A stretch of DNA of 64,000 nucleotides, taken from Streptomyces kurssanovii (GTDB lineage Bacteria; Actinomycetota; Actinomycetes; Streptomycetales; Streptomycetaceae). The stretch is from contig NZ_BMTN01000003.1 in NCBI RefSeq assembly GCF_014649695.1, positions 372,001 through 436,000 on the forward strand, given 5' to 3'. Below, one piece after another: positions 9,318 through 20,033 of this stretch. Position 1 is the first letter of the stretch. Every line of letters starts with the position of its first letter. The notes beneath the pieces were generated by a model. It ran no database searches, was not told where the DNA came from, and was given only the letters and a program-made list of their open reading frames with translations. A program made the translations under genes and the position numbers.

Positions 9318-9421
9318 TGCGGCCTGCCTCTCGATGCGGGGGGCGCAGTGCATCAACTTCGATGAAAAACGCGCAACTTGCACCCCTCAATGATCAACTA
9401 AGACGCATCGTACTCAGCCAG

Positions 9422-9466
9422 AGTGGCCGATCCAACAGGACGATGTCCATACAAACCGGCCACTCG
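9422..9466. promoter_or_regulatory. Inverted repeat between cvnD and the terpene synthase
   Basis: Perfect 9-bp arms GAGTGGCCG and CGGCCACTC separated by 27 nt within the 209-bp gap upstream of the cyclase. It may be an operator or a weak terminator of the conservon; no consensus was recognised. Confidence 0.3.
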
Positions 9467-9526
9467 AGAACTTTTGGTGGCCGGAACGGAACAGTTACTT
9501 CCGGACTCCGCCCGGCACGGCAGCCG

Positions 9527-10147
9527 TCAGGACGCCTCCTGAGTCATGGCAAGGGTCTGGAGATAGCGCATCAGAGTCATCAGGACGTCCCGGCTGGAGC
9601 TGCGCATCCGTGCGTCGCAGAGCACTATCGGCACGGCGTCCGGCAGGTCCAGCGCGGCACGCAGCTCGTCGACGGAGTGACCGGGCGCGTCCGGGAAGGA
9701 GTTGACGGCGACAACGAACGGCACGCCGCGTTCCTCGAGCCGCCCGATGACGTCGAAGCTGACCTCGAGCCGACGGGTGTCGACGAGTACGACGGCGCCG
9801 AGGGCGCCCTCGAACAGCCCGCGCCACAGGAACCAGAAGCGCTCCTGGCCGGGGGTGCCGAACAGGTACAGCACCAGCTCCTCGTTGATGCTGATGCGGC
9901 CGAAGTCCATGGCGACGGTCGTGGACGTCTTGCGCTCCACGCCCTGGGTGTCGTCGACGCCGACCCCGGCCTGCGTCATCGTCTCCTCGGTCGTCAGCGG
10001 CCTGATCTCGCTCACCGAGCCGACCAGGGTCGTCTTGCCGACGCCGAAACCACCCACGATGACCACCTTGACGGCGGCCGTGGCCGTCTCAGGCAGCACA
10101 TCCTCGCTCCGCGGCCCGACGGCCTGCTCAGAGCTTTTGAAGTCCAT
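9527..10147 (-). CDS. cvnD: Conservon GTPase CvnD
   Basis: Small Ras-like GTP-binding protein, fourth member of a Streptomyces conservon. In the family, CvnA-D form a membrane-associated complex likened to a eukaryotic G-protein-coupled system. The 206-residue product has a P-loop GGFGVGKTT (about 32-40), switch region TTVAMDFGR, DxxG-equivalent LFGTPGQERF and a NKxD-like VAVNSFPD segment. Its start lies 20 nt inside cvnC, which indicates translational coupling. It is the last conservon gene before the terpene synthase, 209 nt away. Confidence 0.93.
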   Translation of the reverse strand: MDFKSSEQAVGPRSEDVLPETATAAVKVVIVGGFGVGKTTLVGSVSEIRPLTTEETMTQAGVGVDDTQGVERKTSTTVAMDFGRISINEELVLYLFGTPGQERFWFLWRGLFEGALGAVVLVDTRRLEVSFDVIGRLEERGVPFVVAVNSFPDAPGHSVDELRAALDLPDAVPIVLCDARMRSSSRDVLMTLMRYLQTLAMTQEAS

Positions 10148-10487
10148 CGATCACTGCCTCAATCAAAGCGCGGTCGGGGAGACGGGCGGCCCGGACGGGT
10201 GCGCGTGCCAGCACCTTGTCCTCGGCCAGAAGATCGCTGAGCAGCACGGTCACGACGCTCACCGGGAGGCTCAGATAGGCGGAGATCTCGGCCACCGAGA
10301 GCGGTGCGTGACAGAGCCGGATGATCGCTGCGTGCTCGGGCTGCATGCCGGGTTTGGGGCCCGACCTGGCCACTATCAGGGTGACCAGGTCGAGCGCTGT
10401 GGGCGCGGACGAGCCGCTGCGGCCGCCCGTGATGACGTAGAGCCGCTCGGGACTGGTCTCTTCCCAGTCCCCGCCCGCGTCGCTCAC
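10128..10487 (-). CDS. cvnC: Conservon protein CvnC (DUF742)
   Basis: A 119-residue DUF742 protein. The body (about 14-119) contains the winged-helix-like pattern seen in this family, with LYVITGGRSGSSAP early and LSVAEISAYLSLPVSVVTVLLSDLL as a helix-turn-helix-like segment. It overlaps cvnB by four bases at its start and cvnD by 20 bases at its end, so the four genes are made as one coupled operon. Its biochemical role in the conservon complex is not established. Confidence 0.92.
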   Translation of the reverse strand: MSDAGGDWEETSPERLYVITGGRSGSSAPTALDLVTLIVARSGPKPGMQPEHAAIIRLCHAPLSVAEISAYLSLPVSVVTVLLSDLLAEDKVLARAPVRAARLPDRALIEAVIDGLQKL

Positions 10488-10900
10488 GCGGTCTGTCCTT
10501 CATGCCGCGGCGGCGTGCTCAGGTGCTCTCCGATCCGCAGCACGAGGTCCCGCATCCGCTGGCCCATCAGCCCGGCGTCGACGCCTTCGTCGGCCAGTAC
10601 CGCGAGATACGCGCCGGCGCCGGCCGCCATCAGATAGAAGAAACCGCCGTCCATCTCGATGACGACCAGACGCATCTGCCCGTCACCGTGCGGTAGTTCG
10701 GACGCGACGGCGGCCGCCAGGCTCTGCAGTCCCGCGCAGGCGGCCGCCAGCCGGTCGGCGGTGTCGGTGTCCGCGCCGTACTGGGCCATGCGCAGACCGT
10801 CGGCGGACAGGACGACGACGTTGCGCGTCTGCGGGACGCCCTCTGCCAGGTCCTTGAGCATCCAGTCCATGTTGGTCTGGTTGGACTGCCGCTGAATCAT
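10484..10900 (-). CDS. cvnB: Conservon roadblock/LC7 protein CvnB
   Basis: Roadblock/LC7-fold protein of 138 residues, in the family a partner or regulator of the CvnD GTPase (MglB-like). The fold covers about residues 14-125, with the typical LxxLAEGVPQTRNVVVLSADGLRMA opening and a Gly/Ala-rich last helix. Its ATG overlaps the cvnA stop by four bases, which supports this start, although internal ATGs at codons 11 and 14 exist. Confidence 0.93.
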   Translation of the reverse strand: MIQRQSNQTNMDWMLKDLAEGVPQTRNVVVLSADGLRMAQYGADTDTADRLAAACAGLQSLAAAVASELPHGDGQMRLVVIEMDGGFFYLMAAGAGAYLAVLADEGVDAGLMGQRMRDLVLRIGEHLSTPPRHEGQTA

Positions 10901-12396
10901 GGCTGCTCGTTCCCCTTGCTTGGCTGGGTGGTGTCACCGGACAGGCCGCTCTGGAACGCGGCCAGCCACATGCCGGGCTGCACCGCCGGTGCGGACTCCG
11001 TCTCCGAGGCGGCCGAGGGCGCACCGCCGGGGGGCGCCGTCGGACCGGCGGACTCGCGGGGCCCGGCCGGTGCGGCCGGCGCGGGCACGGTCGCGCGTGC
11101 CTTGCGGCGGCGCTGGGGCAGACCGGTGGGGGTCCGCTCTGTCACCACCGGCAGGTCGTCCTCGGGCGGGGCGGCCGACACCGCGGCCGTCGGCCCGCCG
11201 GCCGGCCTGGGCAGCCGCTGCTGGTTCTCGGAACCGCCCGGACGTGGGCCGGAGGAGGCGCCGATACCGTGCGCGAGGCCGGTCGCGGACGAGGCGGTGG
11301 TGATGAGGTCCTGCGGTACGACGAGGACGGCGCGGACACCGCCGTACGCGGACGAACGCAGCGAGACCTGGAAGCCGTACGCCTGGGCGAGCCGGCCGAC
11401 GACGGCCAGGCCGAGGCGGGGCGTCTCACCGAGGTCGTTGACGTCGATCCCCTGCTGGGCCTGGCGCAGCATGCGCTCGGCCCGCAGCCGGGCCTCCTCG
11501 CTCATGCTGACGCCGCCGTCCTCGATCTCGACGGCGATGCCGGACTGCACGTCCACCGCGGTCAGATGGACCTTGGTGTGCGGCGGCGAGTAGCGGGTGG
11601 CGTTGTCGAGGAGCTCGGACAGCGCGTGGATCAGCGGCTCGACGGCGGTGCCGACGACGGCGACCTCGGAGACCGAGTGCAGCTCGACCCGCTGGTAGTC
11701 GATGATCCGCGACATCGCGCCACGCATGACGCTGTACAGCGGTACGGCCCTGCTCCACTGGCGGCCGGGGCGGGCACCGCCGAGCACGGCGATGGAGTCG
11801 GCGAGGCGGCCGATCAGGGCCGTGCCGTGGTCGATACGCAGCAGGTCGCCGAAGACGCTGGGTGTCTGACCGTGCCGGTCCTCCATCTCCCGCAGTTCCT
11901 GCGCCTGCTGGTGGACGATCGCCTGCACGCGGCGGGCGATGTTCACGAAGGCGCGCTGGGCAGACTCGCGCAGGTCCTCCTCCGCGCTGACCGCGCCGAC
12001 GACCGAGCGGAGCACCGCCTGGTGCTCGGCCGACGCGTCGAGCGAGGCCAGCACGTCCTCGGGGAACTCGCCCTTGCGGAGCCGTTCCACCACCTCGGGC
12101 AGCAGCTCGCCGGCGAGCCGGGTGGTCTCGGCGGCCTGTCGCGCGAGGGCGGCGTCCTGCGCCGCGACCGTGTGCCGCAACTGGGCCACGAGTCTGCCGC
12201 GCCGCATCACCTCCGCGCAGGTGACGGCGACCGCGACGACCGCGACGACGCAGATCACGACCACGGGGGTGCGGGCCGAAGCGGAGACCAGGGACACGGC
12301 CGCGATCGCGGCCGCGGCGGTCGCGGCTACGGGCAGCTGCCAGACAAGGCTGGCCGGGGGCCGCGGACTTCCGGTCGACGTTCCCTGTCGAACCAT
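10897..12396 (-). CDS. cvnA: Conservon sensor kinase-like protein CvnA
   Basis: First conservon gene, a membrane-anchored histidine kinase-like ATPase. I use the second ATG, six nt after GAGG; the ATG at 12402 is the alternative. Two hydrophobic helices lie near residues 18-62, followed by a long helical linker (about 65-215) and a GHKL ATPase domain (about 240-370) with ELLDNATRYSPP as N-box and LGLAVVGRLAQAYG as G-box region. The C-terminal 130 residues are Pro/Ala-rich and look disordered. No phosphoacceptor His motif is obvious, as usual for CvnA. The gene overlaps cvnB and probably leads the operon that ends with the terpene synthase. Confidence 0.93.
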   Translation of the reverse strand: MVRQGTSTGSPRPPASLVWQLPVAATAAAAIAAVSLVSASARTPVVVICVVAVVAVAVTCAEVMRRGRLVAQLRHTVAAQDAALARQAAETTRLAGELLPEVVERLRKGEFPEDVLASLDASAEHQAVLRSVVGAVSAEEDLRESAQRAFVNIARRVQAIVHQQAQELREMEDRHGQTPSVFGDLLRIDHGTALIGRLADSIAVLGGARPGRQWSRAVPLYSVMRGAMSRIIDYQRVELHSVSEVAVVGTAVEPLIHALSELLDNATRYSPPHTKVHLTAVDVQSGIAVEIEDGGVSMSEEARLRAERMLRQAQQGIDVNDLGETPRLGLAVVGRLAQAYGFQVSLRSSAYGGVRAVLVVPQDLITTASSATGLAHGIGASSGPRPGGSENQQRLPRPAGGPTAAVSAAPPEDDLPVVTERTPTGLPQRRRKARATVPAPAAPAGPRESAGPTAPPGGAPSAASETESAPAVQPGMWLAAFQSGLSGDTTQPSKGNEQP

Positions 12397-12729
12397 CAGC
12401 ATCCTCAGAATCGAACGTGGAAGATCATATGACGACGGGCGGGAGCATATCCCGCTTGCGCTAGATCGTTTGACGGTGGGTCACTCCACTGTCGTGATGT
12501 ATACGGCCGAAATGGCAAACGGGCGCGCCGAGTTCACTCGAAAATGTTTGAACGGTGTGTCTTCCTGCCGATGTTGGTATGGCAAGGGCGCCCGGCCGAC
12601 CGCCGGCAGGGTCGTGCGGCGGCCTCCGCGCGCCGCTCCCACGCTTCGAGCTCCGGCGCGAGACCGGCACCGCGGCCCGTGCCGCCCCGCCGGCCTTCTG
12701 CCTCCGGAGCCCGCACCCGGATACGCGAA
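12397..12729. other. Intergenic region upstream of cvnA
   Basis: No gene recognised between the leftward cvnA start and the leftward pepN stop. The part next to cvnA (12403-12540) is relatively AT-rich (for example CATATCCCGC, GTGATGTATACGG, CGAAAATGTTTGAACGG) and is the expected place for the conservon promoter; no exact sigma consensus was identified. The rest is GC-rich filler up to the pepN terminator. Confidence 0.5.
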
Positions 12730-12768
12730 GGGCGCCCCGGGACCACCGTGAGTGGTCCCGGGGCGCCC
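12730..12768 (-). terminator. Terminator of the first aminopeptidase N gene
   Basis: Perfect 17-bp stem (left arm GGGCGCCCCGGGACCAC, loop CGTGA) immediately downstream of the pepN stop on the minus strand. Confidence 0.85.
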
Positions 12769-12777
12769 TCGGGCGGG

Positions 12778-15369
12778 TCAGTCGGTGGTCGCCGCCGCGT
12801 CCGCCGCCTGGGCCTTCAGCGCGCGCTCGACGCCCGCGCGGGACTCGGAAACCAGCCGGCGCAGCGCCGCGTTCGGCTCGGCGGAGGACAGCCACTCGTC
12901 CGTCGTGTCCAACGTCTCCTGGGAGACCAGCAGCGACGGGTAGAGGCCGATCGCGACCTGCTGCGCCATCTCGTGGCTGCGCGACTCCCACACATCCTTG
13001 ACCGCCGCGAAGTACTTCTCCGCGTACGGCGCGAGCAGCTCACGCTGGTCGGTCTGGACGAAGCCGGAGATCACCGCCTCCTGTACGGCGTTGGGCAGCT
13101 TGTCGGACTCGACGACCGAGGCCCAGGCCTCCGCCTTCGCCTCCGGGGTCGGCCGCGCCGCCCGCGCGGTCGCCGCGTGGCGCTCGCCGGCCGCGGTCTT
13201 GTCCCGCTCGTACTCGCCGGCGATGTCGTCCTCGTCGAAGACGCCGGTCGCGGCGAGCCGCTCCACGAAGGCCCAGCGCAGCTCGGTGTCGACGGCCAGG
13301 CCCTCGATCGTCTCCGTGCCGTCGAGCAGCGCCTGGAGCAGGTCCAGCTGCTGGGGGGTGCGCGCGGTCGCGGCGAACGCCCGTGCCCACGCCAGCTGGT
13401 GGTCGCTGCCCGGCTCCGCCGCCCGCAGATGCGCGAGCGTGGCGTCCGTCCACCGGGTCAGGCCGGTCTCACGCCAGGCGGGCGCCGCGTACAGGTCGAC
13501 GGCGAGCTTGACCTGACGGTGCAGGGACTGGACGACGCCGATGTCGGACTCCTTGCCGATCCCGGACAGGACCAGCGACAGGTAGTCGCGGGCGGCCAGT
13601 TCGCCGTCGCGGGTCATGTCCCAGGCGGAGGCCCAGCACAGCGCGCGCGGCAGGGACTCGGTGAAGTCGCCCAGGTGCTCCGTGACGTTCCGCAGGGACT
13701 CCTCGTCGAGGCGGACCTTCGCGTACGACAGATCGTCGTCGTTGAGCAGGACGACGGCCGGGCGCGCCTTGCCCACCAGCGCCGGGACCTCGGTCAGCCC
13801 GCCGTCGACGTCGAGCTCGATCCGCTCGCGGCGCACCAGCTTGCCCGCGTCGTCCAGGTCGTACAGGCCGATCGCGATGCGGTGCGGGCGCAGCGTCGGC
13901 TCGCCCTTCGCGCCCGCCGGCAGCGCGGGGGCCTCCTGCCGCACGGCGAAGGAGGTGATGACACCGGAGTCGTCCGTGCCGATCTCCGGGCGCAGGACGT
14001 TGATGCCGGCCGTCTCCAGCCACGCCTTCGACCACGTCTTCAGGTCGCGTCCGCTGGTCTCCTCCAGCGCACCGAGCAGATCGGACAGACGGGTGTTGCC
14101 GAACGCGTGCGCCTTGAAGTACGCCTGCACGCCGCGGAAGAACTCGTCCATACCGACATAGGCGACCAACTGCTTGAGAACCGAAGCGCCCTTGGCGTAC
14201 GTGATGCCGTCGAAGTTCACGAGAACGTCATCGAGGTCGCGGATCTCGGCCATGATCGGATGGGTCGACGGCAGCTGGTCCTGCCGGTAGGCCCACGTCT
14301 TCATGGAGTTCGCGAACGTGGTCCACGAGTGGGGCCACTTCGAACCGGGCGCGGAGGCCTGGCAGGCGATCGACGTGTAGGTGGCGAACGACTCGTTCAG
14401 CCACAGGTCGTTCCACCACTCCATGGTGACGAGGTCGCCGAACCACATGTGGGCGAGCTCGTGCAGGATCGTCTCCGCCCGCACCTCGTACGCCGCGTCC
14501 GTCACCTTCGAACGGAAGACGTACTGGTCGCGGATGGTGACGGCGCCCGCGTTCTCCATCGCGCCCGCGTTGAACTCCGGCACGAACAGCTGGTCGTACT
14601 TGGCGAACGGGTAGGCGTAGTCGAACTTCTCCTGGAACCAGTCGAAGCCCTGCCGGGTGACGTCGAAGATCGCGTCCGCGTCCAGGTACTCGGCCAGCGA
14701 CGGGCGGCAGTAGATGCCGAGCGGCACCGACTGCCCGTCCTTCTCGTACGAGCTGTGCACACTGTGGTACGGGCCGGCGATCAGCGCCGTGATGTACGTG
14801 GAGATGCGCGGCGTCGGCTCGAAGCGCCACACGTCGTCCTCGGACGCGGCCCCCTCCGGCTGCTGCCGCGGCGAGTTCGAGATCACCGTCCAGCCCTCCG
14901 GAGCCTTCACGGTGAACCGGAACGTCGCCTTGAGGTCCGGCTGCTCGAAGTTCGCGAAGACGCGACGCGCGTCCGGCACCTCGAACTGCGTGTAGAGGTA
15001 TGCCTGCTCGTCCACCGGGTCGACGAACCGGTGGAGGCCCTCGCCGGTGTTGGTGTACGAGCAGTCGGCGACGACCCTCAGCTCGTTGTCGCCCTCGCGC
15101 AGGTGCTTCAGCGCGATCCGCGAGTCGCGGAAGACCGCGGCCACGTCGAGCGCCTTGCCGTTCAGCACCACGTCGTGCACGGCCAGTGCGACCAGGTCGA
15201 TGAACGTCTCCGCGTTCGCCTCCGCGGACGCGAAGCGCACGGTGGTCTTGGACCGGTAGGTCCCGCCGTCCTGCGCCCCGGAGAGATCGAGGTCGATCTC
15301 GTACGAGTCAACGGTGAGCAGACGCGCACGCTGCTGCGCCTCTTCACGGGTCAGGTTTGTGCCAGGCAC
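12778..15369 (-). CDS. pepN: Aminopeptidase N (M1 zinc metallopeptidase), copy 1
   Basis: Cytosolic broad-specificity aminopeptidase that trims N-terminal residues from peptides. Starting from a GTG preceded by GAGGAG at 7 nt, the product is 863 residues: beta-saddle domain 1-200, thermolysin-like catalytic domain about 200-450, and C-terminal ERAP1-like helical domain to the end. The exopeptidase motif GAMEN is at 269-273; zinc ligands are HELAH (H303, H307) and E326 in LNESFA. An ATG 36 nt upstream is an alternative start. A homologous gene lies at 22224-24785, also leftward, so the window holds two M1 paralogues of the same architecture. Confidence 0.96.
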   Translation of the reverse strand: MPGTNLTREEAQQRARLLTVDSYEIDLDLSGAQDGGTYRSKTTVRFASAEANAETFIDLVALAVHDVVLNGKALDVAAVFRDSRIALKHLREGDNELRVVADCSYTNTGEGLHRFVDPVDEQAYLYTQFEVPDARRVFANFEQPDLKATFRFTVKAPEGWTVISNSPRQQPEGAASEDDVWRFEPTPRISTYITALIAGPYHSVHSSYEKDGQSVPLGIYCRPSLAEYLDADAIFDVTRQGFDWFQEKFDYAYPFAKYDQLFVPEFNAGAMENAGAVTIRDQYVFRSKVTDAAYEVRAETILHELAHMWFGDLVTMEWWNDLWLNESFATYTSIACQASAPGSKWPHSWTTFANSMKTWAYRQDQLPSTHPIMAEIRDLDDVLVNFDGITYAKGASVLKQLVAYVGMDEFFRGVQAYFKAHAFGNTRLSDLLGALEETSGRDLKTWSKAWLETAGINVLRPEIGTDDSGVITSFAVRQEAPALPAGAKGEPTLRPHRIAIGLYDLDDAGKLVRRERIELDVDGGLTEVPALVGKARPAVVLLNDDDLSYAKVRLDEESLRNVTEHLGDFTESLPRALCWASAWDMTRDGELAARDYLSLVLSGIGKESDIGVVQSLHRQVKLAVDLYAAPAWRETGLTRWTDATLAHLRAAEPGSDHQLAWARAFAATARTPQQLDLLQALLDGTETIEGLAVDTELRWAFVERLAATGVFDEDDIAGEYERDKTAAGERHAATARAARPTPEAKAEAWASVVESDKLPNAVQEAVISGFVQTDQRELLAPYAEKYFAAVKDVWESRSHEMAQQVAIGLYPSLLVSQETLDTTDEWLSSAEPNAALRRLVSESRAGVERALKAQAADAAATTD

Positions 15370-15465
15370 CCGGTCATCTCCTCGGTATGCGATGTTTGCG
15401 CTCATCCTTCCACGCGCCCGAGGCGGAACGCCCCCGAGTTCCGGCCCCGGCGCCACGCACGAAAA

Positions 15466-15491
15466 GGGCGGGCGCCGCACGGCGCCCGCCC
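15466..15491 (-). terminator. Terminator of asd
   Basis: 12-bp arms GGGCGGGCGCCG and CGGCGCCCGCCC with a minimal loop. On the minus strand the stem is followed by TTTTC, a classic intrinsic terminator placed 22 nt after the asd stop. Confidence 0.85.
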
Positions 15492-15512
15492 CCTGTTTCC
15501 CGCCGTGCCGCG

Positions 15513-16709
<1,197 letters not shown>

Positions 16710-19700
16710 CTACTCGGTGACCTTGCCGATCACCACGCTGCCGGCGCCCGCGACCGTGCCGCGGTTGTTCAGCAGCTGCACCTCACCGAAGAACTGGCGT
16801 CCCTCCGGAGCCGCTCCACCGACCACGACCTCGGCGCTGACCTGCGCCGACGCACCGTTGGCGAGCTCGACCGACGATCCGGCGTCGATCTTCACCGAGC
16901 CGAGCGAGGGGGAGAAGAACACATCGCGGTAGTCGTACTCGGTGGTCCCGGCCGGGACCGAGTAACCGTCGACCACGATCGTGTAGGTACCGGCGGCCGG
17001 CTTCAGCAGGCTCACCGCCTCCTCGGAGTCGCCGTCCGCGGCCTGGCCGACCACGGCGCCGTCCTTGAGGACCAGCAGGTCCAGGTCCGCACCGTTGTCG
17101 GCGGGCGAGCCGATCGCCACGTCGAGGCGCTCCACGCCCTCGCCGATGGTGACCGTGGACTCCTGGGACTCACCGTGCGCGATGGACGGACGGGCGACCT
17201 TCGCCGAGCCCAGGGAGCCGCCGGCCAGCTTGCCCTCGAGAGAGGCGAAGCGGTTGGTGACGTTCCACTCGACGGGGGCCGGCGTGCCGACCTTCGCCTC
17301 GGGGAGCGTCTTGACGGCCGGGTCGAAGTCGGCGCCGAGCACCGTCACGTCCAGCTCGAACGGGTTGTCCAGCAGGGGGGACGTGCGCCGCGACTCGACC
17401 TCGATCTCCCAGACGCCCGGCGTCGGCTCCGGGTAGGAGCGCACGTCGGGACGGCAGGTGTTGGCCGGGTTCGCGTAGTTCGGGTAGCAGTTGACCGTCG
17501 AGGTCGGGTCGACCGGCAGCCCGTACGGGTGGAGGCCGATGAACCGGGTCTGGCTGCCATCGGCGAGCCCGCCGATGGCGACCTCGAGGTTCTTGGCGCC
17601 CTCGGGGACGGTGATGAAGTACGACTTGTGGCTGTTGCGCTGCACCGTGTCCGACTTGGAGACGGTGTATCCGGGCTTCGCGAGGTCGTCGGAGGCGACC
17701 ACGGTGGCCAGGATCTGCTTGTCCACGCCCACGGTCGAGCGGTCGTCGGCCTCGAGGACGGCGCTGTGCACGCCGGCCGTCTTCGGCCGCGCCTGGACGG
17801 TGACGGTGACCGGCTGGTTCAGCGGGAGCCTGACCTCGGACCCGCTGAGCAGACGGAAGGTGCCGTCGTTGTTCTTCCAGCGCAGGGTGTGCGCGACGGC
17901 CTTCTTCGGGCCGGTCGTGCGGGTGACGGTGATGTCGTAGGTCCGGCTCTTGCCGGCCTTCAGGCCACCCTCGCGGTCGTAGAGACCGGTGCCGAAGCCC
18001 GGCGTCTTCAGCGCGAAGTCGATCGCGGTGTCGACCGGGGCCTTGACCGAGTACTCGTGGGCGCCCACGCCGTCCTTGATCTGCTCCCAGGCGTCCACGA
18101 CGTCGATCAGGCCCGCGCCCTGCTCGTGCGCCTGCTCACCGCTGATGCGGTGGGCCGTGCTGGTGAGGGCGGTGCGCAGCTTGGCCGGGGTGAGCTCGAT
18201 GCCGCGCTGCTTGGCCGCGGAGAGCAGCAGTGCCGCCGCGCCCGCCGCCTGCGGAGAGGACATCGAGGTGCCCTGCATCATCGAGTAGCCGGGCGGCAGC
18301 TGGTAGCCGGCCTCGGCGACCGGGCCGCCGGGCGACCAGGTCTGGGTGGTGTTGACCGCAGCGCCGGGCGCGGTCAGCGTCGGCGTGAAGCCGCCGTCCT
18401 CACGCGGACCGCGCGAGGAGAAGGGCAGCATCGCGTACTTCTTCTCGACGCCGGATCCGTAGTTGGACGCCCAGGTCTCCTTGGAGATGGACGCGCCGAC
18501 GGAGATCACCTTGTCGGCGACGGCGGGGTCCCCTAGCGTGTTGGTGCCCGGGCCCGAGTTGCCGGCGGAGATCACCAGCTGGACGCCGTAGGTGTCTATG
18601 AGCCGGTTGTAGAGCTCGGCGCGCGCGTTGTTGCCGTCGTTCAGCGGGGGCAGACCGCCGATGGACATGTTGACGATGTCCACGCCGCGGTTGATGACGA
18701 GGTCGGCCATGCCCTCGGTGAGCGCGATGTTGGTGCAGCCGCCGCTCCAGGTGCAGGCGCGCGAGGAGACGATCTTCGCGCCGGGCGCGGCGCCGTTCAT
18801 CCGGCCGCCGAAGAGGCTGTTGGCGGCGGTGATACCGGCGACGTGCGTGCCGTGCGACCCCTCGATGACACCGATGTTGACGTAGTCGGCCTTCGCGCCG
18901 GCGTCGTTGTAGACGACGTCGGTGCGGACCTCGATGACGAACGGGATGCGCTCGGCGATCTCGGTCTTCGGGTCGTCCTTGCCGAAGTAGCCGACCTGGA
19001 AGCCGTTCTTGTACGGCTTCATCAGGGTGTCGTTGGTGAAGTCGGCGTCGTTGTTCAGGTCGACGCGCGCGGTCCGGGTGCCCTCGTCGTAGAGGACCGC
19101 CCAGACGTCGGTGGTGTCGCCGTCCCGGTTGAGGTCGCCGGCCATGTCGCCGCCCTTGGTGGCGGCCTCCGCGAACAGGTTGAAGCGGTACGCGCCGGCC
19201 GGGGCGGAGTAGGTGCGCCCGTTGACCGCGAACGTGGGACCGGTGACGGCCGTGTTCATCCGCAGCCACGTGCGGTCGCCGTCGGCCACCGGGTCCGTCG
19301 CCGTGACCCAGTCGACGATCTTGCGCTCGCCGGTGGTGGTCTTCTGGAGCGCCGGGTGGCCGAGGTCGACGCCGGAGTCGAGGATTCCGATGGTCACGCC
19401 GCGGCCGTCGGCCTTGGGGTGCGCCTTGACGAAGTCGACCGCACCGGTCTCGAAGGACGGGTTGTACGGGTTCTTCGCCGGGGTCGACGCGTCGGGGGCC
19501 GGGTACTGCTGGGCCTGTGCGTCGGCGGTGCCCGCGGCCTTCACGGTGTCCGCCGCCGGGGTCGGGTCGTCCAGCTCGATCTCGTGCTTGAGGTCGATGC
19601 CGTGCACGCTGGACAGCTTGGCCGCCGCCTTGAGGGCGGCCTCGGCCTTGCCCGTGGGCAGCGTGGCGCGTACGTAGCCGAGCTTGTCGAAGGTCCTGCC

Positions 19701-20033
19701 GACGATGGCGCCCTTGACGGCGTCCAGCTGGCCGGCGACCTGCTCGGTCGCGCCGGGGGCGGTGGCCACCATGACGGTGACGGTCTTCTCGCCCTTGGCC
19801 TCGGCCTCCGCGAGCAGCTCGGCGTCGGCCGAGCCGATCTTGTCGGAGGACGACTTGGCGGCCTTGACGTCCTTGGTGCCGGCGGGGTCGTCGGCGGGCG
19901 CTGTGGCGACGGCCGGAGCGACGCCGGCAGCGACGAGCGCGGCCACCATCGAGGCGGCGGCCGCGACGCGTGCCACGCGTCTGTGGCCTGGCGTCGAGCG
20001 TCCCGTTGTGGAGCTCTCGGGTTCGGGGGTCAT
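16710..20033 (-). CDS. Secreted S8 subtilisin-family serine protease
   Basis: Extracellular multidomain subtilase of 1107 residues. I use the ATG at 20033, spaced 5-6 nt from AGGGA; an ATG six nt upstream is the alternative. It has a signal peptide (RRVARVAAAASMVAALVAAGVAPAVA, about 18-44), an inhibitor I9-like propeptide with KTVTVMVATAPG (near 83), and the S8 domain with the complete triad D219 (ILDSGVD), H397 (GSHGTHVAG) and S590 (MQGTSMSSPQ), plus oxyanion Asn in ISAGNSGPG. A large insert lies between D219 and H397, with Asn/Asp-rich DLNRDGDTTD that may bind calcium. The C-terminal 450 residues are beta-rich accessory modules. It is transcribed alone and diverges from the Nudix gene. Confidence 0.94.
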   Translation of the reverse strand: MTPEPESSTTGRSTPGHRRVARVAAAASMVAALVAAGVAPAVATAPADDPAGTKDVKAAKSSSDKIGSADAELLAEAEAKGEKTVTVMVATAPGATEQVAGQLDAVKGAIVGRTFDKLGYVRATLPTGKAEAALKAAAKLSSVHGIDLKHEIELDDPTPAADTVKAAGTADAQAQQYPAPDASTPAKNPYNPSFETGAVDFVKAHPKADGRGVTIGILDSGVDLGHPALQKTTTGERKIVDWVTATDPVADGDRTWLRMNTAVTGPTFAVNGRTYSAPAGAYRFNLFAEAATKGGDMAGDLNRDGDTTDVWAVLYDEGTRTARVDLNNDADFTNDTLMKPYKNGFQVGYFGKDDPKTEIAERIPFVIEVRTDVVYNDAGAKADYVNIGVIEGSHGTHVAGITAANSLFGGRMNGAAPGAKIVSSRACTWSGGCTNIALTEGMADLVINRGVDIVNMSIGGLPPLNDGNNARAELYNRLIDTYGVQLVISAGNSGPGTNTLGDPAVADKVISVGASISKETWASNYGSGVEKKYAMLPFSSRGPREDGGFTPTLTAPGAAVNTTQTWSPGGPVAEAGYQLPPGYSMMQGTSMSSPQAAGAAALLLSAAKQRGIELTPAKLRTALTSTAHRISGEQAHEQGAGLIDVVDAWEQIKDGVGAHEYSVKAPVDTAIDFALKTPGFGTGLYDREGGLKAGKSRTYDITVTRTTGPKKAVAHTLRWKNNDGTFRLLSGSEVRLPLNQPVTVTVQARPKTAGVHSAVLEADDRSTVGVDKQILATVVASDDLAKPGYTVSKSDTVQRNSHKSYFITVPEGAKNLEVAIGGLADGSQTRFIGLHPYGLPVDPTSTVNCYPNYANPANTCRPDVRSYPEPTPGVWEIEVESRRTSPLLDNPFELDVTVLGADFDPAVKTLPEAKVGTPAPVEWNVTNRFASLEGKLAGGSLGSAKVARPSIAHGESQESTVTIGEGVERLDVAIGSPADNGADLDLLVLKDGAVVGQAADGDSEEAVSLLKPAAGTYTIVVDGYSVPAGTTEYDYRDVFFSPSLGSVKIDAGSSVELANGASAQVSAEVVVGGAAPEGRQFFGEVQLLNNRGTVAGAGSVVIGKVTE

